Source of the DNA: Salirhabdus euzebyi
GTDB lineage: Bacteria > Bacillota > Bacilli > Bacillales > Alkalibacillaceae
Direction: 5' to 3'
Assembly: GCF_014207435.1 (NCBI RefSeq)
Contig: NZ_JACHGH010000005.1
Location: forward strand, 62,001 to 126,000
Length of the DNA: 64,000 bases
A program made the translations under genes and the position numbers. Below, piece after piece: positions 38,288 to 47,593 of the stretch. The stretch's first letter is position 1. Every line of letters starts with the position of its first letter. The notes under the pieces were generated by a model. It was not told where the DNA came from. It did no database searches and saw only the letters and a program-made list of their open reading frames with translations.

Positions 38288-39473
38288 CCCCCACTTTCGA
38301 AGTGCTTTCTATTGTTGCACCATTTTCATGTTCTACTACACGAAACACATTTAATCCTTTCCTTGTCCATTTTGCCGTATAGATTCTTGCCTCATCCGGT
38401 AGTTCACCAAACAAAATAACCGTTTGCTGTCTATTTATTTGATGGTCAATTTTATACAATAAATGTTGGAACGGAACCAATGTATTTTGATTACTTACTT
38501 TAGCCAATAATTCTAGTGCACTTTTGAGATGTTCTTTTCCTTGTCCACTAAAAAGTTTTTTTCCTCTTTGGGTATTCAAGTGAATTTCAAAAGGAATACC
38601 CATTTTGGTTGCAAAATGACATACAAAGGTTACATAAGATAAAAGATTTTCGATGTTGTTTGTAAAGTAAGTATTGCCTAATCGACTACTAGCTGAAATA
38701 TTAATAATAAAAATCCACGTATTATCTCTCGTTTTTTCCAAAACCTTCGTTTGTAAAGACTGTTTTCTTACGGAAGCCTTCCAATGAATCCGATGAAAAG
38801 GATCAGATGAAGTATAATCCCTTGTTCCAATTGGGTTTAATATATCTTCATATGGTGATATGTTCGTTCGTTGGTCACCTATTGTATTGAAGTAGGTTTC
38901 TTGCAACCCTTTTACAGGAATAGGTTTTGGATAAACGATAATTTCTGTTTGATAGTACCGTCTATAATATAATCCAATCGTTCGAAAATTTATAAAATGA
39001 GGGAATACATATTGTATCGCTTTAACTCTAGCTACTCCCCTTTTTATTGCCTTAACTGACAAGGATAATTCCGTTTCCCCTTTACCAATAATAGATAAAG
39101 GTACGTAATATTTTTTTTCTCCCTGGACTAATACCCCTTCGTAATTGTCTAACTGAACATTATCTTCCAATTTAAAAGATAGCTCGCCATTTATAATAGG
39201 AAGAAAAGATTCATTTTGAAACCGGATGGATATTTTTTCTTCGTTATTCGGAAATAACCTTACAGATGTTCTTTCATTCCTGATATATAACTTTTTACCC
39301 ACTCGCTTGTCATACATTTTACTCGCAGCTACAAAAGTAAAAATAACCCCAGCAAAAAGCAAAAATAGAGGACGTTGCGTTAGTAAGCTACCTAAGACAG
39401 CAAATGCAGCAAATATGTTAAACCATTCATAATACTTGCTATCCTGCGCGCCTAAGTCCTTCTTCCAATCCAT
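38265..39473 (-). CDS. DUF58 domain protein
   Basis: 402 residues. Two hydrophobic segments near residues 20-50, an extracytoplasmic-type beta region, then the DUF58 domain (NPIGTRDYTSSDPFHRIHWKASVRKQSLQTK) around residues 210-240, followed by a von Willebrand factor A-like part with MIDAS-like IINISASSRL. DUF58 proteins work with MoxR ATPases in assembly or activation of partner proteins. One base separates it from the upstream moxR gene. Confidence 0.85.
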   Translation of the reverse strand: MDWKKDLGAQDSKYYEWFNIFAAFAVLGSLLTQRPLFLLFAGVIFTFVAASKMYDKRVGKKLYIRNERTSVRLFPNNEEKISIRFQNESFLPIINGELSFKLEDNVQLDNYEGVLVQGEKKYYVPLSIIGKGETELSLSVKAIKRGVARVKAIQYVFPHFINFRTIGLYYRRYYQTEIIVYPKPIPVKGLQETYFNTIGDQRTNISPYEDILNPIGTRDYTSSDPFHRIHWKASVRKQSLQTKVLEKTRDNTWIFIINISASSRLGNTYFTNNIENLLSYVTFVCHFATKMGIPFEIHLNTQRGKKLFSGQGKEHLKSALELLAKVSNQNTLVPFQHLLYKIDHQINRQQTVILFGELPDEARIYTAKWTRKGLNVFRVVEHENGATIESTSKVGDGLEHIQ

Positions 39474-40427
39474 TTATTTCACATCCTCAAACTCAACAGG
39501 CACTTGAATCTCCTTTAAAATTTCCGCGATCACCTGTCTAGAAGTCTTTTGCAGAGAAGCTTCCATTGACAAAATAATTCTGTGTTCAAATGCATAGTAT
39601 GCTAACTCTTTTACATCCTCTGGGGTAATATATTCTCGACCCTTTATGAATGCTCTAGCCTGGCTTGCTCGCATTAAAGCAAGTGTTCCTCTTGTACTAA
39701 TACCAAGTTCAATATCAGCATGATTTCTCGTTTCATGAACAAGAGCAAGTAAGTAATCTAAGACGACATCAGAGACTTTTACTTTCTTTACTTCCTCTTG
39801 AAGGGCTACAATTTCTTCCTTAGATAGAACACTAGCTATTTTTTCAAGCGGTTCCTCCAATTGATAGCTTTTTAATATTTTTTTTTCTGTTGCAAGTGCA
39901 GGATAAAGCATATTCACTTTAAAAAGGAACCGATCTAATTGCGCCTCTGGCAATGGAAATGTTCCTTGATTTGATTCGATTGGATTTTGTGTTGCCAACA
40001 CAATAAACGGAGCTTGTATTTTAATTGTCTCCCCATCAATTGTTGTTTGATGTTCTTCCATTACTTCTAATAAACTAGATTGTGTTTTTGGCGTTGCTCT
40101 ATTTATTTCATCTGCCAATAAAATGTTCGTCATAACAGGACCATATCTTAATTCAAAGGACTGCGTTTTTGGATTAAAAAATTGAATACCAGTCACATCA
40201 CTCGGCAATACATCTGGAGTAAATTGAACTCTACTAAACTTACCTTCTATTACTTTAGCAAAGGTTTTCGCCAGCTGTGTTTTACCTGATCCGGGAACAC
40301 TTTCTAATAGTACATGACCTTTTGCAAGAAGAGCTGTGAACAAAAGCTCAATAACCTCTTCATTTCCATATATAACTTGACTGATTGCTTCTTTTGCTTC
40401 TGTGATTTTCTGATTGTTCGGTGCCAT
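39474..40427 (-). CDS. MoxR family AAA+ ATPase
   Basis: 317 residues. Walker A is ESVPGSGKT, Walker B ILLADEINRA with TPKTQSSLLEVMEE, and sensor 1 VLATQNPIE. MoxR ATPases act as chaperones or activators of protein complexes in the same operon. First gene of the three-gene operon, downstream of a good promoter at 40530-40558. In Bacillus, related operons also encode a transglutaminase-like protein; none is present here. Confidence 0.9.
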   Translation of the reverse strand: MAPNNQKITEAKEAISQVIYGNEEVIELLFTALLAKGHVLLESVPGSGKTQLAKTFAKVIEGKFSRVQFTPDVLPSDVTGIQFFNPKTQSFELRYGPVMTNILLADEINRATPKTQSSLLEVMEEHQTTIDGETIKIQAPFIVLATQNPIESNQGTFPLPEAQLDRFLFKVNMLYPALATEKKILKSYQLEEPLEKIASVLSKEEIVALQEEVKKVKVSDVVLDYLLALVHETRNHADIELGISTRGTLALMRASQARAFIKGREYITPEDVKELAYYAFEHRIILSMEASLQKTSRQVIAEILKEIQVPVEFEDVK

Positions 40428-40504
40428 AATACTCCTCCTTCAATACCATTCATTTTATCACAAAGATTGTATAAAACTTCTAACAGTTTATTCTATTTTC
40501 ATAA

Positions 40505-40524
40505 TAAAACGACTAGTCAGTTTA
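40505..40524. promoter_or_regulatory. palindrome downstream of the moxR promoter
   Basis: TAAAACGACTAGTCAGTTTA, with the perfect core GACTAGTC and TAAA/TTTA flanks, lies just past the -10. It could bind a TetR-like repressor; no such gene is in the window. Confidence 0.4.
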
Positions 40525-40529
40525 TTTTA

Positions 40530-40558
40530 ATTATAAAAAAAGAAAAAAGAACAATCAA
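40530..40558 (-). promoter_or_regulatory. promoter of the MoxR operon
   Basis: TTGATT (40553-40558), 17-base spacer and TATAAT (40530-40535) on the minus strand. Confidence 0.75.
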
Positions 40559-40581
40559 CCAAATTCTAGTTATTCGTTGAT

Positions 40582-42270
40582 TTATGATTCTAAATTTCCA
40601 ACCGTCCATAATCGTATGCTTAAATCAATTAAAAAGATTTCATCTGGGTCTTCTAAGGAACAATCGGTTAAAGATTCAATTTTACGTAATCTATACATTA
40701 AGGATTGTCTGTGTAAATTTAATTCTCTTGCTGTTTGACTTACATTCCCCCGATTTCGACTATATGATATAAACGTATTAACAAGGTCAATTCCTCTTTC
40801 ACGATCATACTGCAGTAATGCGCCTATTGTTTGATCCGTAATATTTTTTAATTCTTTATTCTGTTCGAGGCTCATTAAAGCTCGGTCTATTCTAGTATCC
40901 GAGTACATATGTTGATAGCCTGGGCCTTTTTGTCTTCTTCCAATTTCTAATGCTTTTTGAGCTTCCTGATAGCTGTCATAAAAACAACGTAGGCCTGCCG
41001 TCTTACTTATCCCCCAAGATAAAATTAACTCTGGTAGCAGTTGTTTAAGCCTCTTATTCAAATAATCAAAAAAGGAAAAGACCGTCTCATTAACACTATT
41101 AAAATTTACTTCTAAGAAAATAATAAATTGATCCCGTTGATGCGTAGTCATCGTCTGACAGTTCAGCGTTTTTCCTGTGTAATAAATTTCATCCTCAATT
41201 CTTCTCGAAATGTTCTGATTCCAGTGTTCATAAGAGGAGTGATCTAAATTTTTCTTAAAAACCTCTGAAAAGTTTTCTGGTTGCCCAATTAAACAGACAT
41301 AAGGTAAATTGACGTTGTAATTTAGCGACTTAGCCCTGGATAAGACTTGATCCCATGAATTCATTTTTTCCTTCGCTAAACTCCAAACGAAGTCATCTCT
41401 TAATTTTAGTTCTGTTTCCAAAATAGTGTTTTCTTTTAAAAAACACAAAGCTATTGCAGTTGCTGCATGTTCTAACAAATGCACTGTTTTTTGCCCGAGT
41501 AACGTATCAAGCTCTTTATCCGTTAGTCCTTCTACAATTAAATACCCTTGTATTTCGCTCGCTGTTTGAATCGTAAATTGCAAGACATTTTTACCATTAA
41601 TAGAAATCACTTTTGTATTAGGAAAAGTAGAGTAATGATTCGTATCAAATGAAGTTAAAAAGACATCATATTCTTCTGACTGCAAATATTTGTTCCACTT
41701 CTCCTCTAACTTCGAAGAATCTTTACTTTTCCCTTTTATATATCCACGTTTATTCGTAATAATAACTGGCTTGTGTAACGTTCGATCTATATAGGTGGCA
41801 ATTTCTGATAAGCCACCGTTGTTTAAAATAATATTTAGTAATTCTTGTTGAATTTCTTCATTTCTTTCTACGATTTTGCTTTCTTCATTTTTCAATGCTT
41901 GAAAAATAACTTGAATGACCTCAGCAAAACGTACCTCCCAAGGAAGCATAATAATCGGAAATTTATGCTCATTCGCTAGATCGATTATGGACTTTGGCAG
42001 TTCATTGACATACCTGCCTATAGCAATAGCAAGTCCCGAGGCTTCTGATTGAATGACTTCTCTTACAAATTCATAGAGTAAATCATTGTCATGCCCACAG
42101 CCAATTCCCGTAGTTAATACAAATTCATTTCTGCGCACAAAATTTTCTACAGGCGTTTCAATAACGGAAACCCATTCAATAATCGCTTCTTGTAAGTGAT
42201 CCTTTCCAGCAGCAATTTCTCCGTTATTTAACAAATCCAAGCTTGCTACATCTTCCACTGTTAAATGCAT
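40582..42270 (-). CDS. PucR-family transcriptional regulator
   Basis: 562 residues with the PucR layout: an N-terminal PucR ligand domain (about 8-125), a GAF-like middle, a GGDEF-like segment around 330-460 and a C-terminal helix-turn-helix (VSQTARELNLHRQSLMYRL near 505-525). PucR members activate catabolic operons in response to intermediates of purines, GABA or proline. It is transcribed divergently from the catabolic operon 42487-48811, 216 bases away, so is its likely regulator. Confidence 0.88.
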   Translation of the reverse strand: MHLTVEDVASLDLLNNGEIAAGKDHLQEAIIEWVSVIETPVENFVRRNEFVLTTGIGCGHDNDLLYEFVREVIQSEASGLAIAIGRYVNELPKSIIDLANEHKFPIIMLPWEVRFAEVIQVIFQALKNEESKIVERNEEIQQELLNIILNNGGLSEIATYIDRTLHKPVIITNKRGYIKGKSKDSSKLEEKWNKYLQSEEYDVFLTSFDTNHYSTFPNTKVISINGKNVLQFTIQTASEIQGYLIVEGLTDKELDTLLGQKTVHLLEHAATAIALCFLKENTILETELKLRDDFVWSLAKEKMNSWDQVLSRAKSLNYNVNLPYVCLIGQPENFSEVFKKNLDHSSYEHWNQNISRRIEDEIYYTGKTLNCQTMTTHQRDQFIIFLEVNFNSVNETVFSFFDYLNKRLKQLLPELILSWGISKTAGLRCFYDSYQEAQKALEIGRRQKGPGYQHMYSDTRIDRALMSLEQNKELKNITDQTIGALLQYDRERGIDLVNTFISYSRNRGNVSQTARELNLHRQSLMYRLRKIESLTDCSLEDPDEIFLIDLSIRLWTVGNLES

Positions 42271-42486
42271 ATCGGGTTCCTCCCCTCTTTATTGTCCTTT
42301 TTTGATGGATGTTTCACAAAACTGACAAAAGGTGTATGAAAAATTTCTTACAATTTTACGAATATTCAATTTACTGCATTTATCATATCATGGGAACTAC
42401 ACATACAAAAATGAAAGCTTCTACTAATTAGTTACTCATTTATGCTTTATGTATTTGATTTATTTTACTTTTGTAAAGGAGTGGTT

Positions 42487-43683
42487 ATGTTGACAAATTT
42501 CCGCGAAGTAACTAGAGCAACGAAAACAGTCTGGTCAGGAGAAAGAGAATATTTAGCACACGGCGCAACCCAAGTACCGGTCGTACACAGTGTTTCGTTT
42601 GGATATGAAGATGTAGATGAATGGTATGAAGTAGCTATTGGTAATAAAGATGGCCATATCTATGGGAGAAATACCAATCCTACCGTTCAAGCATTTGAGG
42701 ATAAAGTAAAAGCACTAGAAGGAGCAGAAAGTGCGACAAGTTTTTCTACTGGTATGGCTGCCATTAGTAATTCGTTATCTACTTTTCTAAAGCCAGGTGA
42801 TCGGGTTGTATCGATAAAAGATACGTATGGAGGCACAAACAAAATATTCACAGAATTCCTCCCTCGCTTAGATGTAGAAGTGGTTTTATGCGAAACGGCT
42901 GACCATGAACAATTAGAAGCAGAAGTTGCAAAAGGCTGCAATATTCTTTATTTAGAGTCGCCAACGAACCCAACTGTTAAAATTACGGATATTGAACGAA
43001 TGGTAAAAGCAGCTAAGAAAGTTAATGCACTCGTGTTTGTTGATAATACTTTTGCTACACCAATGAACCAAAACCCGATAGATCTTGGAGCAGATTTAGT
43101 CATTCATAGTGCGACAAAATTTTTAGGAGGGCATGCGGATGCATTAGGTGGTGTAGTTTGCGGTAAGCCAGACTTAGTGGATACAATTTATCACTATCGT
43201 GAAATTAATGGGGCAACAATGGACCCAATGTCAGCTTATCTACTACTCCGCGGAATGAAGACTTTAGATTTACGAAATGAAAGACAATGTGAGAGCGCAA
43301 TGAAAATAGCTACCTATTTACAGAATCATGATGCAATAGAGTATGTTTTTTATCCAGGTCTTGAAAATCACCATAATCATGATATTGCTAAAAAGCAAAT
43401 GAGAAATTTTGGTGGGATGTTAAGCTTTTCCTTAAAAGGTGGCTTAGATGCCGTCCGAGAATTTTTACCAAAACTAGAATATGCTAATCGTGCTGCAAAT
43501 TTAGGATCAGTGGAAACAGTTGTTGGGCCAGCTAGGACTACAAGCCACGTTGAATGTACCCCAGAAGAACGAAAAGCAATGGGGATTCCAGAAGGTCTTG
43601 TTCGTTATTCCGTTGGGATTGAAGACGTAAATGATCTTATTGATGACTTGGAGCAAGCACTTTCCAACATCAAATCTTCTTAA
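42487..43683 (+). CDS. PLP-dependent Cys/Met metabolism enzyme (cystathionine gamma-synthase/lyase family)
   Basis: 398 residues. The PLP lysine is in HSATKFLGGHADALGG near residue 210; PLP contacts lie in YGRNTNPTV and FVDNTFATP. It belongs to the Cys_Met_Meta_PP family, whose members do beta- or gamma-elimination or replacement. I started it at the ATG at 42487 with AAAGGAG six bases upstream; the longer frame from 42442 has no ribosome site. First gene of the operon. The company of homoserine dehydrogenase and aldehyde dehydrogenase suggests a four-carbon amino-acid substrate, not proven. Confidence 0.85.
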   Translation: MLTNFREVTRATKTVWSGEREYLAHGATQVPVVHSVSFGYEDVDEWYEVAIGNKDGHIYGRNTNPTVQAFEDKVKALEGAESATSFSTGMAAISNSLSTFLKPGDRVVSIKDTYGGTNKIFTEFLPRLDVEVVLCETADHEQLEAEVAKGCNILYLESPTNPTVKITDIERMVKAAKKVNALVFVDNTFATPMNQNPIDLGADLVIHSATKFLGGHADALGGVVCGKPDLVDTIYHYREINGATMDPMSAYLLLRGMKTLDLRNERQCESAMKIATYLQNHDAIEYVFYPGLENHHNHDIAKKQMRNFGGMLSFSLKGGLDAVREFLPKLEYANRAANLGSVETVVGPARTTSHVECTPEERKAMGIPEGLVRYSVGIEDVNDLIDDLEQALSNIKSS

Positions 43684-43713
43684 TGAACAGCATTTTTCAA
43701 AGGGGGTGATCGT

Positions 43714-44922
43714 TTGTCTTCCACTCTTCACCAAGCAATAAAAATGAAACAAAAGCTTCAAGACACGAGAAGGCAACTACATCAATATCCTGAGCTTAGC
43801 TTCCAGGAATATAAAACAACGAAATATATACAGCATTATTTAGAACAGATTGATGGGATGGAAGTGGTAACAGGTACGGAGAATATTGGTTTACCTACCG
43901 GGGTGGTAGGAACCATTTCTTCCGGTAGTGGACCTAATATAGCAATCCGTTCAGATATCGATGCATTACCAATATATGAAGAAAATGAACATGAATATGT
44001 GTCAAAAAATAAAGGAATTATGCATGCATGTGGTCATGATGCCCATACAACCATTGCTTTAGGGGTTGCTTCCCTTCTCTCTGAAAAAATGAATGCAGGT
44101 GAAATAAAAGGGACCGTGAAATTTATTTTTCAGCCTGCGGAAGAAGATATGGATGAAGAAGGATTAACTGGTTCTCCCTATTTAATTAACGCTGGTGTGT
44201 TAGAGGGAGTGGACGCTATTCTTGCTTTACACGTGAACCCTGAACAGCCGGTAGGAGAAATTCAACTAAATGAAGGATATAGCATGGCAAGTATCGATAC
44301 TTTTGATGCCTGTATTAAAGGGAGTGGTGGTCATGCGGCATATCCTCATTTAAGTACAGATCCCATATCAATGTTACCGTCTGTACTGGAAAATATACAA
44401 GGAATTATTTCAAGAAGAACCTCCCCCCTAGAACCCGCAGTTATTAGTGTAACGAGTATAGAAACGGTCCCCTCCTACAATGTCATACCAAGTGAAGTGA
44501 AACTCCAAGGAACGATTCGAAGTTATAACCCTGAACGGAGAAATATGTTAAAAAAAGAACTGCAAAACACGCTTGAACTAGTTAAAACATTAGGAGGAGA
44601 GTATGAATTAACCATTCATGACGGGGAGCCTGCTTTAAATAATCATCCTACTATTACAAAATGGTTTGAGCAAACAACAAAAGATCTATTGCCTGATTTC
44701 CACATCCATCATGGACCATTTGGTTTAGGAGGAGAGGATTTTAGTCATATGACGGAAATTGTCCCTGGGGCGGTGTTTTTCCTAGGAGCAAAGGTTGACA
44801 ACCAAAAAGATAGAGGACTTCACATGCCGAAATTTGATATCAATGAAGATGCCCTTCCTTATGGGGTTACACTTCTTTCCGAAACAGCAATTCGTTATAT
44901 AAAAGGTTTATATACTTTGTAA
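43714..44922 (+). CDS. M20-family amidohydrolase / N-acyl amino acid deacylase
   Basis: 402 residues of the M20D amidohydrolase family (hippurate hydrolase, aminoacylase and N-acetyl-diaminopimelate deacetylase relatives). Metal ligands are visible in MHACGHDAHTT, FIFQPAEEDMDEEG and FGLGGEDF. The start is TTG (43714) with AAAGGGGGTGAT upstream. It likely removes an acyl (acetyl) group from the product of another enzyme of this operon. Substrate is unknown. Confidence 0.87.
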   Translation: MSSTLHQAIKMKQKLQDTRRQLHQYPELSFQEYKTTKYIQHYLEQIDGMEVVTGTENIGLPTGVVGTISSGSGPNIAIRSDIDALPIYEENEHEYVSKNKGIMHACGHDAHTTIALGVASLLSEKMNAGEIKGTVKFIFQPAEEDMDEEGLTGSPYLINAGVLEGVDAILALHVNPEQPVGEIQLNEGYSMASIDTFDACIKGSGGHAAYPHLSTDPISMLPSVLENIQGIISRRTSPLEPAVISVTSIETVPSYNVIPSEVKLQGTIRSYNPERRNMLKKELQNTLELVKTLGGEYELTIHDGEPALNNHPTITKWFEQTTKDLLPDFHIHHGPFGLGGEDFSHMTEIVPGAVFFLGAKVDNQKDRGLHMPKFDINEDALPYGVTLLSETAIRYIKGLYTL

Positions 44923-44970
44923 GTCGGCAATCGAACTATAAATAGGCAAAAGCAAAGGGGGATGAATGAA

Positions 44971-46023
44971 ATGACTCAAAAAGTTGCCTTAATTGGATTC
45001 GGTGGAGTAGGTCAAGGGTTAGTAAACATTTTACGTACAAGAAAAGAAAAATTACGAAGTACACTCGGGACAAATATTGAAATTGTATCCATATCCGATT
45101 TGAAGAAAGGATCGATACATCATCCGGACGGTTTAGATTTAGAACAAGTCGACCAAATAATGAAAGAATCTGGAAACTTAGAGGATTATCCAAATGTAGA
45201 CGGTGCTGTAAAAGGTTGGGATAGTTTTGAAACCATCGAAAAAACAAATGCAGATACAATTGTTGAAATCACCTATACAGATGTTCATACCGGACAGCCA
45301 GCAATTGACCACTGTAAAGCAGCTATTCGTAACGGTAAAAACGTCGTGATGAGCAATAAAGGTCCTGTTGCTCTTGCATACCAAGAGTTATCGGAGCTTG
45401 CTAAAGCTCACAATGTAAGTTTAGGTTTTGAAGGAACAGTAATGAGTGGTACACCAGCCATAAGATTACCGATTGTGTCTCTTGCCGGAAATGAAATCAA
45501 TGAAATCAAAGGAATTTTAAATGGAACAACAAATTACATTTTGACAGAAATGGAGAAAGGTATTCCATATGAAGATGCCTTAACAAAAGCACAAGAGCTT
45601 GGTTACGCTGAGGCAGATCCTACAAGTGATGTAGAAGGATACGATGCCCTTTACAAAGTTGTCATTTTAGCCAATGTCATTATGGGTGTTCCGTTAAAGA
45701 AAGAAGATGTTTATTGTAAAGGAATTTCTCATTTAACCTTACAGGATATAGAAGAAGCTGAACAAGAGAAGAAAAAGTGGAAATTACTCGGTCGAATAAA
45801 TTGGAACGGTCAACGAGTAGAAGCATCTGTAATGCCTGAGAAAATCGAAATCACCGATCCACTTGCAGCCGTTCAGGGTGCAACAAATGCCGTCACTTAT
45901 GAATGTGACTTATCTGGTCCAATTACGTTGCTAGGAGCCGGTGCTGGAATTGTGGAAACTGGTTATTCTTTATTAATTGACCTTATTAACTTAGAAAGAA
46001 AAATAATAGACACGCCAAAATAA
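44971..46023 (+). CDS. homoserine dehydrogenase-like protein
   Basis: 350 residues. The Rossmann motif is ALIGFGGVGQGLVN near the N-terminus, and the catalytic domain shows NKGPVALAY, GTVMSGTPAIRLP and GILNGTTNYILTEMEKG. There is no C-terminal ACT domain, so allosteric threonine inhibition is not expected. It interconverts homoserine and aspartate semialdehyde. The ATG at 44971 is nine bases past AAAGGGGG; the ATG at 44962 is too close. In this catabolic setting it may run toward aspartate semialdehyde. Confidence 0.88.
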   Translation: MTQKVALIGFGGVGQGLVNILRTRKEKLRSTLGTNIEIVSISDLKKGSIHHPDGLDLEQVDQIMKESGNLEDYPNVDGAVKGWDSFETIEKTNADTIVEITYTDVHTGQPAIDHCKAAIRNGKNVVMSNKGPVALAYQELSELAKAHNVSLGFEGTVMSGTPAIRLPIVSLAGNEINEIKGILNGTTNYILTEMEKGIPYEDALTKAQELGYAEADPTSDVEGYDALYKVVILANVIMGVPLKKEDVYCKGISHLTLQDIEEAEQEKKKWKLLGRINWNGQRVEASVMPEKIEITDPLAAVQGATNAVTYECDLSGPITLLGAGAGIVETGYSLLIDLINLERKIIDTPK

Positions 46024-46081
46024 CTTTCCCTGTGACCTATCAAAAATAGGTAAATATGTATATGGAGAGGAGAGTATTCTC

Positions 46082-47521
46082 ATGAAAGCACAAGTAGAAC
46101 AGCTTAAAATGTGTATCGGTGGAAATTGGGTTAATCGAGAAGCAAAAATCGATGTGTATAACCCACAAAATAATGAGCTGATTGCAAGTGTCCCTTCGGC
46201 TAGTAAAGATGACATGCTCGAAGCAATAAAAATGGCCGAAGAGGGAGTTAAAATAGCCGCAAATATGCCAGTCCATGAACGAGCATCCATTTTGTATCGT
46301 GCTGCTAGTCTACTAGAGGAAAGAAAAGAAGAGTTTGCGAAAACAATAGCCGAGGAAGGAAGTAAAACGATACGAGAAGCAACAGGCGAAGTACAACGAA
46401 CAATTGAAACATTGACGATAAGTGCAGAAGAAACGAGGAGAATTAATGGAGAAACGTTAGCATTTGATCAAAGACCTGGAAGTGAAAATAGAGTTGGGTA
46501 TTATTATCGATTCCCAATAGGTCTAATTGCAGCTATCACTCCTTTTAATGATCCATTAAATCTAGTAGCTCATAAAATAGGGCCTGCAATAGCTAGTGGA
46601 AATGCTATTATCATTAAGCCCGCTTCCGTAACACCATTAAGTGCACTAAAGTTAGCTGGTTTATTGGAAGAAGCAGGTCTCCCAAGAAAAGTGCTTAGTG
46701 TTGTTACGGGTAAAGGAAGCGAAGTTGGTGACGTCCTCACCCAACATGAAGCCGTGCAAATGGTATCATTCACTGGTGGTTATGAAACAGGAAAACAAAT
46801 ATCGGCTAAAGCTGGTGTGAAAAAGCTTGGCATGGAATTAGGTTCCAACTCACCAGTTATTGTGTTAAAAGATGCTGATTTATCAAAGGCTGTTGATTCC
46901 ACTGTTTCTGGATCATTTTCAGCAGCAGGTCAAAATTGTATTGGTGTTCAACGGGTTTATGTTGAGCAAGAAATCTATGAAGTCTTTCAACAACAGTTTG
47001 TTGATAAGAGTAAAAAGTTTATAGTCGGCGATAAACTTTCTGAACAAACAGATATGGGACCTCTTATTACAGAGGGAGAAGCAAAACGTGTTGAATCTTG
47101 GGTAAAGGAAGCGATTGACAAAGGGGCTAAGCTATTATGTGGTGGCAACCGAAATGGCGCATTTTACGAACCTACCGTATTGGCCAATTTGCCAAACAAT
47201 TGTACTTTAGCTAGAGAAGAAGTCTTTGGGCCAGTCGTTATTTTATATGAAGTGGATACTTTAGATGATGCAATCAATCGTTCAAACGATGTAGATTATG
47301 GGCTGCAAGCTGGTATTTTTACACAAAATATAGAACATGCTTTTCGAGCGATTCATAATATTAAAGTAGGAGGAATTATCGTAAACGATAGCAGTGATTA
47401 CCGTATCGATGCAATGCCATTTGGTGGAGTGAAAAATTCAGGACTTGGCCGTGAAGGAATTCAGTATGCAATTAATCAAATGACAGATCCAAAAGTTGTG
47501 TGTTTTAATCTATCAAATTAG
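46082..47521 (+). CDS. aldehyde dehydrogenase
   Basis: NAD(P)-dependent aldehyde dehydrogenase, 479 residues. Conserved blocks are ITPFNDPLNLVAHKIGPA, the glutamate in GMELGSNSPVIV and the catalytic cysteine in SAAGQNCIGVQRVYVE (near 285), with EEVFGPVV later. It may oxidise aspartate semialdehyde to aspartate, as DoeC-type enzymes do in ectoine catabolism; that is inferred from neighbours. Confidence 0.88.
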   Translation: MKAQVEQLKMCIGGNWVNREAKIDVYNPQNNELIASVPSASKDDMLEAIKMAEEGVKIAANMPVHERASILYRAASLLEERKEEFAKTIAEEGSKTIREATGEVQRTIETLTISAEETRRINGETLAFDQRPGSENRVGYYYRFPIGLIAAITPFNDPLNLVAHKIGPAIASGNAIIIKPASVTPLSALKLAGLLEEAGLPRKVLSVVTGKGSEVGDVLTQHEAVQMVSFTGGYETGKQISAKAGVKKLGMELGSNSPVIVLKDADLSKAVDSTVSGSFSAAGQNCIGVQRVYVEQEIYEVFQQQFVDKSKKFIVGDKLSEQTDMGPLITEGEAKRVESWVKEAIDKGAKLLCGGNRNGAFYEPTVLANLPNNCTLAREEVFGPVVILYEVDTLDDAINRSNDVDYGLQAGIFTQNIEHAFRAIHNIKVGGIIVNDSSDYRIDAMPFGGVKNSGLGREGIQYAINQMTDPKVVCFNLSN

Positions 47522-47593
47522 TATACGCTCACCTTACTCACCAAACCTAAAATTCTACACGTTCACCTCCAGGGAGAAAGGATGTGATCAACG

